From contig CAYMTV010000048.1 in NCBI GenBank assembly GCA_964393525.1, positions 1 through 6,380 of the forward strand: a stretch of 6,380 bases of DNA, in the 5' to 3' direction. Shown in pieces: positions 1-4,980 of the stretch. This DNA is from CAYMTV01 sp964393525 (lineage in GTDB: Bacteria; Patescibacteriota; Microgenomatia; Daviesbacterales; UBA10151). Each line of letters begins with the position of its first letter. The first letter of the stretch is position 1. The position numbers and the translations under genes are program-made. Under the pieces are notes generated by a model, which saw only the letters and a program-made list of their open reading frames with translations, did not search any database and was not told the origin of the DNA.

Positions 1-4
1 CATT

Positions 5-1165
5 TTAGCGTTTCAAGGCTTTTATAAGATCAACCGAACCTTCTGTCCTGCCATACTGAATAAAATACCAGTTGGTAAACTTAAAGGGCCCTAAATTGAT
101 AACTCCGGTATCTTCGATAATGGTTTGAGCATTAACTTTTCCAGACTCCAATCCAGCGAGAGCTGAAGCAATTTTGAAGGTAGAGCCCGGGGGATAAGCT
201 CCAGCGATACTCCGGTTTAAAAGTGGCTCGTTTTGAGAAACCAGTGCTTTGCTAATATCCGAGGGATTAAAAGAGGGAAGTGAAACTAAGCTTAAGATTT
301 GTCCGGTTTTGGGATCCTGGGCAATTAGTGCACCACAACAAACCCCGGATTTATTAACCATTTCCGATAATTTTTGGTATGCTTGCGTTTGCAAATCAGC
401 GTCAATTGTAAGAAATAAATTTTGTCCCGGTATAGCCTCTTTTTTCCTAAGTGTTCTGACCTTCTTTCCCGTACTATCAACCTCAATTATTTCCCCCCCG
501 TCTATCCCTCTTAAAACTTTTTCATAAGTTTCTTCAATCCCGGACCTGCCAATTTTATCTCCCGGGTTGTAATTTTCAAACTTGGGATCTTTTAGCTCTT
601 CTGCGCTTATTTCCCCAACGTATCCTAAAACATGAGCAAGCTTCTCAGCTTGAGGGTAAGAACGCAAGCTGTCAATTTCAAGTGCCTCATATCTTTGATC
701 TTCTCTTACCTCAAGCTCTACTGCCTCATCCCGGCTTAAGTATCTAAAGTTATTGCGAAGCAAGAGGCCTGTCTCATTTTTGGTAGCATCCTCAATTAGC
801 CTAAAGCCAGGTTCATTTTGAGCCAAAAGCTTACCGTTTCTATCATAGATTACCCCACGGGGCGCATGAATTGTTTTTACTTTAATCCGGTTTGAATCAG
901 CCAGCTCGCGGTTACGGCTGCCCTCAACTACCTGCAGGTGAAACAGTCTGGTAAAAAAAACCAAAAAAAGTATTATTAAAACAGCTAAAAATGCAACCTT
1001 TATCCAAGGGTTTAGATCGGAAGGGTTGTTTTCGTCAAGATTACCAGCTAAAAAATTGCCATCCCAAGCTTTGAAAGAATTTTGTTTGTGTTTAAAATGT
1101 TTTGATTTTACGGAAACCTTTGCAAACTCATCTAAAAAAGCTCTGCCAAAGCGAAATTTCTTCAT
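5..1165 (-). CDS. mrdA: Penicillin-binding protein 2 (elongation transpeptidase), cut short by an in-frame stop
   Basis: PBP2 cross-links peptidoglycan during side-wall growth as part of the Rod complex. From the ATG at 1165 the frame gives 386 residues: a basic cytoplasmic leader of about 53, one membrane segment (about 54-76), the APRGVIYDRNG motif (101-111) of the dimerisation domain, RSYP (about 168-171), the GRSGIEETYEKVLRG pedestal motif (206-220), and the transpeptidase domain with catalytic STFK (Ser328, Lys331; Ser codon at 182-184). The frame then stops at TAA (5-7) right after VDLIKALKR, so the SxN/SxD and KTG motifs are absent; family members are commonly about 550-650 residues. 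The head subdomain between residues 111 and 168 is also short. Upstream in-frame ATGs at 1195 and 1174 lie in a heptamer repeat, so I prefer 1165; no start has a clear Shine-Dalgarno site. mreD lies directly upstream. The family is certain; whether the gene is intact is doubtful. Confidence 0.9.
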   Translation of the reverse strand: MKKFRFGRAFLDEFAKVSVKSKHFKHKQNSFKAWDGNFLAGNLDENNPSDLNPWIKVAFLAVLIILFLVFFTRLFHLQVVEGSRNRELADSNRIKVKTIHAPRGVIYDRNGKLLAQNEPGFRLIEDATKNETGLLLRNNFRYLSRDEAVELEVREDQRYEALEIDSLRSYPQAEKLAHVLGYVGEISAEELKDPKFENYNPGDKIGRSGIEETYEKVLRGIDGGEIIEVDSTGKKVRTLRKKEAIPGQNLFLTIDADLQTQAYQKLSEMVNKSGVCCGALIAQDPKTGQILSLVSLPSFNPSDISKALVSQNEPLLNRSIAGAYPPGSTFKIASALAGLESGKVNAQTIIEDTGVINLGPFKFTNWYFIQYGRTEGSVDLIKALKR

Positions 1166-1170
1166 AATAG

Positions 1171-1198
1171 TCATCAGCTTACAGTCTACAGTCATCAG
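1171..1198. repeat. Degenerate 7-bp tandem repeat (array 1), mreD-mrdA junction
   Basis: Four consecutive 7-bp units on the plus strand read tcatcag, cttacag, tctacag and tcatcag, all ending in cag or acag. Read on the minus strand, the coding sense of mrdA, they are ctgatga, ctgtaag and ctgtaga variants. The array creates two in-frame ATG codons upstream of the likely mrdA start, which may mislead start calling. It resembles the cagtcgt array inside pyrC (5115-5149). Confidence 0.7.
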
Positions 1199-1245
1199 AC
1201 AGATACATTGAACTTGTCTGTTCGCTGAAGAATGTTGACTGATAG
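1199..1245. other. mreD-mrdA intergenic spacer
   Basis: This is the rest of the gap between the mreD stop (1246-1248) and the mrdA 5' end. It holds only a weak 6-bp inverted repeat, cagaca at 1196-1201 against tgtctg at 1215-1220. I see no convincing promoter, terminator or ribosome binding site in it, so mrdA is probably cotranscribed with mreD. Confidence 0.4.
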
Positions 1246-1695
1246 CTATTCCCTGATTTTCAATTTGATATCTTTTTCAATAACAAATCTGTCTTCCCAA
1301 AAAAGCATTGCAACATAAGTTGGGAGTATCAAAATAAATTCAAAAACTATTTTTAAATAGTTTAAAGACTGGTTAAAAATCAGCTTTTCCAAAAACGCTG
1401 TGCTTAAAATCAAAACCAGGGATATGGGTAAGATAGTTAAATAGTTGGAAGAAAAAGGCAGTTTCTTAAATAATTTGATCAACTTAACTAAAATCAAAAA
1501 AACCACGGGCCAAAAACCTAAATTCTGTGAGGACAAAATTCCAAGCAATAACCCGGAAAAAAAAGCGATTGGATAATCCGAATCCCGCTCAACTATCAGG
1601 CTTCTACAGATTATTAAAACCAAACACAAATTTACCTGTAAAAAGGAGGTTTGAATAAAAGCTGCAATTAAAATGGCCAAAATTGAAATTCTCAT
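1246..1695 (-). CDS. mreD: Rod shape-determining membrane protein MreD
   Basis: MreD is a small integral membrane protein of the elongasome, working with MreC, RodA and PBP2 in side-wall peptidoglycan synthesis. The 149-residue product is almost wholly hydrophobic, with about five or six likely membrane segments (roughly 4-19, 21-35, 42-56, 61-76, 85-107 and 115-133). It has the glycine-rich FFSGLLLGILSS segment (45-56) followed by an aromatic stretch, as in MreD proteins, and a charged cytoplasmic tail. Length is close to the family's usual 150-180. The ATG at 1695 lies five bases after the mreC stop and has no visible Shine-Dalgarno site. Sequence conservation in MreD is weak, so the call rests on topology plus position between mreC and a PBP2 gene. 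Confidence 0.8.
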   Translation of the reverse strand: MRISILAILIAAFIQTSFLQVNLCLVLIICRSLIVERDSDYPIAFFSGLLLGILSSQNLGFWPVVFLILVKLIKLFKKLPFSSNYLTILPISLVLILSTAFLEKLIFNQSLNYLKIVFEFILILPTYVAMLFWEDRFVIEKDIKLKIRE

Positions 1696-1700
1696 GAAAT

Positions 1701-2528
1701 TTAGTTAGTAATTACAAACACCACTTCCAAATCTTTTACATCAAAGACCGATCTTACCTTGGCTTTTTTTTTTTTTTTTTTGTCCTTGTCATCAATCTCT
1801 GATATCCTCCCCAAGATTAAACCCCTGGGAACTTCGAGCTCGGCGCCTTCGGTATAAACAAGATCATTATTTTTTAAAGGCTCCTGATGTAATATTTTAT
1901 CAAGTAACATCTCAGATCCAAACTGCCCGGCAAGCACGCCCTTTGCCTTCCCATCCGTGCTTGAGGCAAAAGCACCAACTCTAAAATCCGGATCGGAAGT
2001 AAGCATTACAAGGGAGGTTTTTGCTGAAACCTGTTTTACCTTACCAATCATGTTTTCCTTAAAGATCACAGCTTGATTTGGTTTTATGCCGTGATTTTGT
2101 CCTTTATCTATATACAGGTATCTTGAGATACCGATCGGCCGGGCCGGGATTAAATTAAAAGTTTGAGCATCTAAACTTTTCTGCTGGGCCAAAAAAGCCT
2201 CTGCTTCGGAAAGTTGCTTTTGAAGTCTGGCGTTTTCCGATAAAACAAAGCTAAGTTGCTCGTTTAAGGCTTTATTTTCCTGGGAAGCGCGTCTTGCCAA
2301 AATTATAAATTCAAGCTGTCTTGAGATAAGATTGCTGGTTTTATATAAACCAAACTGCACGGGCACAGTTATAGTTTGGAGAGCGGATTTTGGAATTGAC
2401 AAAAAACCAAAATAGTCTGTCAGAATTATTGCCAAAGAAATCAATAAAAAAAGGAGAAAAACCTTAATGTCGGACCAAACTGCAGCAAGCATAGATATGC
2501 TTGCAAGTTTATCACAAATATTTGCCAT
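1701..2528 (-). CDS. mreC: Rod shape-determining protein MreC
   Basis: MreC is a bitopic inner-membrane protein that activates PBP2 and links it to the MreB/MreD machinery. From the ATG at 2528 the product has 275 residues: a membrane helix at about 21-43, a likely coiled coil at about 75-120 rich in Gln, Glu, Leu and Ala, then the MreC beta-domain with YLYIDKGQNHGIKPNQAVI, MIGKV, LVMLTSDPDFRVGAF, GVLAGQFG and VPRGLILGRISEI. Family length is usually 270-300. A run of six lysines near residues 250-255 is coded by 18 A residues in a row. Other possible starts are a TTG at 2546 and an ATG at 2492; none has a good ribosome binding site, and 2492 would leave only a very short cytoplasmic tail. mreB, the usual upstream partner, is not here: pyrB is divergently oriented instead. 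Confidence 0.92.
   Translation of the reverse strand: MANICDKLASISMLAAVWSDIKVFLLFLLISLAIILTDYFGFLSIPKSALQTITVPVQFGLYKTSNLISRQLEFIILARRASQENKALNEQLSFVLSENARLQKQLSEAEAFLAQQKSLDAQTFNLIPARPIGISRYLYIDKGQNHGIKPNQAVIFKENMIGKVKQVSAKTSLVMLTSDPDFRVGAFASSTDGKAKGVLAGQFGSEMLLDKILHQEPLKNNDLVYTEGAELEVPRGLILGRISEIDDKDKKKKKKAKVRSVFDVKDLEVVFVITN
1764..1781 (-). repeat. 18-nt homopolymer (poly-A in mreC coding strand)
   Basis: Eighteen uninterrupted T residues on the plus strand encode six AAA lysine codons near the mreC C-terminus, within the second half of the beta-domain. A tract this long in a coding sequence is prone to replication and transcriptional slippage and also to sequencing error. The frame is intact at exactly 18. 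Confidence 0.95.
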
Positions 2529-2557
2529 TTGCGTTTTTGTAAGCAAGAAGATATAAT
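2529..2557 (+). promoter_or_regulatory. Predicted sigma70-type promoter for the pyr operon
   Basis: A perfect -10 box TATAAT lies at 2552-2557. Exactly 17 bases upstream is TTGCGT at 2529-2534, which matches the first three bases of the -35 consensus. Transcription would start at about 2563-2565, immediately before the GTG start of pyrB. The -35 half overlaps the 5' end of the divergent mreC gene. Confidence 0.65.
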
Positions 2558-2562
2558 TTCCG

Positions 2563-2581
2563 TCTAGTGCAAAACACTAGA
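2563..2581 (+). promoter_or_regulatory. Perfect 7-bp inverted repeat over the pyrB start codon
   Basis: TCTAGTG at 2563-2569 and CACTAGA at 2575-2581 are perfect reverse complements separated by CAAAA. The left arm holds the GTG start codon (2567-2569) and the predicted transcription start. In RNA it would be a 5'-terminal hairpin enclosing the start codon; in DNA it could be a dyad operator. Which applies cannot be told from sequence alone. Confidence 0.6.
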
Positions 2582-3511
2582 GCGAAAATCTTCCATATCC
2601 TCAAATCTCAGCAATTCAGCCGTAACTGGCTGGAGCAAGAATTTTTTCCCGAAGTAGACAGAATGAGAAAGGCTCTAGCCTCAAAAGCCCACCTTTCAAC
2701 TTTGGCAGGTAAAAGCATCTGTGTTTTATTTTATGAACCCTCTACCAGGACCAGGCTCTCCTTCCAGCAAGCAGCTTTAAAGCTTGGGGCAACAGTTGTT
2801 GATACTGAAAACGCCAAAGAATTTTCAAGTGCCATTAAAGGAGAGACAATTGAGGATACCACAAGAGTTGTTAATGCACTTGGCTTTGATGCCATGATTA
2901 TGCGGTCCGATCAGGAAGGGGCAGCAGATAAAGCCGCCGTTGTTTCAAACATACCTATTATTAATGGTGGAGATGGGACAGGCCAACATCCAACTCAAGC
3001 ATTATTGGATCTTGTCACAATCCATGAACATTTCCCAAAAATTGATGGATTAAAAGTTGCTTTTGTTGGAGATTTAAAAAATGGTAGAACTGTCAGATCG
3101 TTATCCTACTTGCTTGCCAAATTCCAAAATATGCATTTTGAGCTGATTGCGCCGGATTCTTTGCAGATGAGAAGTGATATTTTAGATTACTTTAAAAAAC
3201 ACAAAATCTCTTTTAATATGGGGGCTAATTTGAGTAAAGTTGCAGACAAAGTCAATGTAATCTATATGACCCGCGCTCAAAAGGAGAGGATGAAACCCGG
3301 TGAGAAGTTTGATGCAAATGGGGTTAGGATTACAAAGGAAATATTAAAAAAACTAAAAAAGGATACCATCATTATGCACCCCCTACCAAGATCAAATGAT
3401 TTTAATGAGATCCCGGAGGAATTTACTGATGATGAAAGAGTGGTCATTTTTGATCAAGTAGAAAACGGGCTTTATACCAGGATGGCACTTTTGAATATGG
3501 TGGTGAAGTAA
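2567..3511 (+). CDS. pyrB: Aspartate carbamoyltransferase catalytic subunit
   Basis: PyrB joins carbamoyl phosphate and L-aspartate to give N-carbamoyl-L-aspartate, the committed cytosolic step of pyrimidine synthesis. The 314-residue product has the usual family length (about 300-320). Visible motifs are FYEPSTRTRLSF (55-66; the STRTR carbamoyl-phosphate loop at 59-63), a lysine loop SSAIKGET (87-94), GGDGTGQHPTQALLDL (134-149), FVGDLKNGRTVRSL (166-179) opening the aspartate domain, YMTRAQKERM (233-242) and HPLPR (271-275). It starts at GTG: an in-frame TAA at 2540-2542 and the lack of any other start codon before residue 33 make 2567 the only reasonable choice. No Shine-Dalgarno site precedes it and the predicted transcript starts 2-4 bases upstream. 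No regulatory pyrI gene follows, which suggests an unregulated trimeric enzyme or partnership with PyrC. Confidence 0.97.
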   Translation: MQNTRAKIFHILKSQQFSRNWLEQEFFPEVDRMRKALASKAHLSTLAGKSICVLFYEPSTRTRLSFQQAALKLGATVVDTENAKEFSSAIKGETIEDTTRVVNALGFDAMIMRSDQEGAADKAAVVSNIPIINGGDGTGQHPTQALLDLVTIHEHFPKIDGLKVAFVGDLKNGRTVRSLSYLLAKFQNMHFELIAPDSLQMRSDILDYFKKHKISFNMGANLSKVADKVNVIYMTRAQKERMKPGEKFDANGVRITKEILKKLKKDTIIMHPLPRSNDFNEIPEEFTDDERVVIFDQVENGLYTRMALLNMVVK

Positions 3512-3514
3512 TGA

Positions 3515-3576
3515 AGTTCTCCACTACGGTCGAACAAAAACTTTTTTCTTCGAGCGAGCGGAGCGAGTCGAGAAGT
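3515..3576. repeat. Imperfect long inverted repeat filling the pyrB-pyrF gap
   Basis: The left arm (3515-3540, from agttctccact to gtcgaacaaaaa) matches the reverse complement of the right arm (3542-3576, from ttttttcttcga to agtcgagaagt). Matching blocks are ttctc, act, tcgaa and a run of A. The mismatches between blocks are G against C, and the right arm has about nine extra bases made of gcgag and gagcg units. The element occupies nearly the whole 69-base gap. It could be a mobile palindromic repeat, an mRNA-stability hairpin or a weak attenuator. I cannot identify the family. Confidence 0.6.
3571..3575 (+). promoter_or_regulatory. Weak ribosome binding site of pyrF, inside the repeat
   Basis: AGAAG lies five bases before the pyrF ATG at 3581 and is the only purine-rich candidate. 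It forms the outer end of the right arm of the inverted repeat, so folding of the repeat would pair it with bases near 3516-3520 just after the pyrB stop and could hide it. Confidence 0.4.
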
Positions 3577-3580
3577 ACAT

Positions 3581-4339
3581 ATGACATTTATAGACAAAAT
3601 TAAGAAAAAATGGGATGAAGGGAAATTTGTTTGTATTGGGCTGGATGAGGGGACTTTTGATTTTAGTAAAAAAATTATAGATCAAACTTCTGATATAGTT
3701 TGTGCTTATAAACCAAATACTGCATTTTATGAAGCTCATGGTGCTGAAGGCTGGAAAGACTTAGAAAAAACCTGTCAGTATTTAAGAGAAAATTACCCTG
3801 AAATAACAATAATTGTTGACGCTAAAAGGGCTGACATTGGAAATACAAACTCCCTTTATGCCAAAGCTTTTTTTGAAATCATGAATGCAGACGCCTTAAC
3901 CATTAATCCTTACCCAGGGAAAGAAGCTTTAATGCCATTCTTGGAGTATAAAGATAAAGGGATCGTTATCTGGCTCGGAGCTTCTAATCCAGGTACAGGT
4001 AAAATCCAAGATTTCTTGGTTAACGGCGAAGAGTTACCTTTGTATCAAGTAGTTGCCAAAGACATTGCTCAAAATTGGAATTTTAATGGAAATTGTGCAG
4101 TGGTGGTAGGTGCAACTTACCCAGAAGAGTTAAAAAAGGTTAGGGAAATAGTTGGTGATATGCCTATATTAGTTCCAGGAATAGGAGCTCAGGGCGGTGA
4201 TTTAGAAGCCACAATCAAATATGGCTTGGATAGTAAAAAGCAAGGTTTAATAATAAGTAGCTCAAGAGGAATAATCTTTTCCGAAAATCCCAGGCAAGCT
4301 ACTCTTAACTTACATCAACAAATAAAGGAGTTCATATGA
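3581..4339 (+). CDS. pyrF: Orotidine 5'-phosphate decarboxylase (subfamily 2 type)
   Basis: PyrF decarboxylates OMP to UMP, the last step of the pathway, in the cytosol. The 252-residue TIM-barrel protein shows CIGLDEG (18-24), the substrate-binding lysine in YKPNTAFYE (43-51, Lys44), the catalytic D-x-K-x-x-D motif in VDAKRADIGNT (79-89; Asp80, Lys82, Asp85), TINPYPGKEALMPF (107-120), GASNPGTGKIQDF (133-145), VPGIGAQGGD (198-207) and SSSRGI (226-231). The KR-DIGNT motif and the SNPG...Q segment point to the longer subfamily-2 branch rather than the E. coli type; that branch usually has KRGDIG where this protein has KRADIG. The ATG at 3581 follows the repeat-filled gap. The TGA stop overlaps the pyrE ATG (ATGA), so translation is probably coupled; UGA acts as a true stop here. 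Confidence 0.96.
   Translation: MTFIDKIKKKWDEGKFVCIGLDEGTFDFSKKIIDQTSDIVCAYKPNTAFYEAHGAEGWKDLEKTCQYLRENYPEITIIVDAKRADIGNTNSLYAKAFFEIMNADALTINPYPGKEALMPFLEYKDKGIVIWLGASNPGTGKIQDFLVNGEELPLYQVVAKDIAQNWNFNGNCAVVVGATYPEELKKVREIVGDMPILVPGIGAQGGDLEATIKYGLDSKKQGLIISSSRGIIFSENPRQATLNLHQQIKEFI
4324..4330 (+). promoter_or_regulatory. Strong Shine-Dalgarno site of pyrE
   Basis: AAAGGAG lies five bases before the pyrE ATG at 4336, inside the end of pyrF. It is the best ribosome binding site in the window and fixes the pyrE start. It contrasts with the missing or weak sites elsewhere and suggests that pyrE is translated by its own initiation as well as by coupling. Confidence 0.8.
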
Positions 4340-4980
4340 ACCAGACTTCCGAAAAAGTAAATCAAATCCTTTTAAGATTAAATGCCGTTACTTTAAGTCC
4401 TAAGAAACCTTACCAGTATGCCTCAGGGATCTTATCTCCGGTTTATACAGATTGCCGGGTTTTAATGGCCTACCCCGAAAAAAGAAGGGAGATCAGGGAT
4501 TTGTATATTGAAGCCATTAAAAAATCCGGGGTACCTTATGATTTAATTGCAGGTACAGCTACAGCGGGAATTCCCCATGCTGCCTGGATAGCGGACAAAC
4601 TTAATTTACCTATGGTTTATGTAAGGGGCAAAGCCAAGGATCATGGTAAAGAAAATCTCTTGGAGGGGATTATTAAAAAAGGCCAAAAAGCAGTTGTGAT
4701 TGAGGATCTGGTTTCTACCGGGGATAGTGCCATAAATAGTGTCAATGCTATAAGATCGGCCGGCGGTGAAGTTTTCCATGTCTTTGCTATTATTACTTAT
4801 GGGTTAAAAGAAGCTGAAGAAAATTTTAAAGCTAATAATCTTAAATTAATCGCTCTAACAACCTTTAAAGACTTGGTTGAGGCAGCTCAAAAAATGGGTT
4901 ATATAAGTGAAGATGAGGTATCAGTAGTTTTAGATTGGATTTCCGACCCCGCTTTTTGGGGAAAGAGATTTGAACAATGA
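4336..4980 (+). CDS. pyrE: Orotate phosphoribosyltransferase
   Basis: PyrE transfers phosphoribose from PRPP to orotate, giving OMP for PyrF. The 214-residue product has the expected length (about 180-220). It shows YASGILSPVYTD (28-39) for orotate and 5' contacts, GTATAGIPHAAWIA (73-86), VYVRGKAKDHGKENLLEG (94-111) with the mobile-loop basic residues, and the PRPP signature VVIEDLVSTGDSA (120-132) with its acidic pair Glu123-Asp124. The start is fixed by AAAGGAG upstream. It overlaps pyrF and pyrC by four bases on each side. The order decarboxylase then phosphoribosyltransferase matches the domain order of fused ODC-OPRT proteins known in some lineages, but here the two are separate chains with an intervening stop. 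Confidence 0.97.
   Translation: MNQTSEKVNQILLRLNAVTLSPKKPYQYASGILSPVYTDCRVLMAYPEKRREIRDLYIEAIKKSGVPYDLIAGTATAGIPHAAWIADKLNLPMVYVRGKAKDHGKENLLEGIIKKGQKAVVIEDLVSTGDSAINSVNAIRSAGGEVFHVFAIITYGLKEAEENFKANNLKLIALTTFKDLVEAAQKMGYISEDEVSVVLDWISDPAFWGKRFEQ

Noticed and set aside
249..527. Plus-strand open frame of 92 codons
   Set aside because: It lies antisense within the clearly recognisable PBP2 gene, has no ribosome binding site and its product resembles no family.
1026..1211. Plus-strand open frame of 61 codons
   Set aside because: Antisense to the 5' part of mrdA; no start signal or recognisable protein feature.
2543..2580. Minus-strand promoter for mreC (TATATC at 2555-2550)
   Set aside because: The -10 match is partial and no acceptable -35 box lies 16-18 bases upstream, so I do not annotate it, although mreC must be transcribed from near here.
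3524..3739. Minus-strand open frame of 71 codons
   Set aside because: Antisense to the start of pyrF and partly made from the intergenic inverted repeat; low-complexity product.
3581..4980. Alternative genetic code (UGA sense) as in Gracilibacteria
   Set aside because: pyrF and pyrE both end in TGA at the expected protein length, and no internal TGA occurs in the conserved frames.
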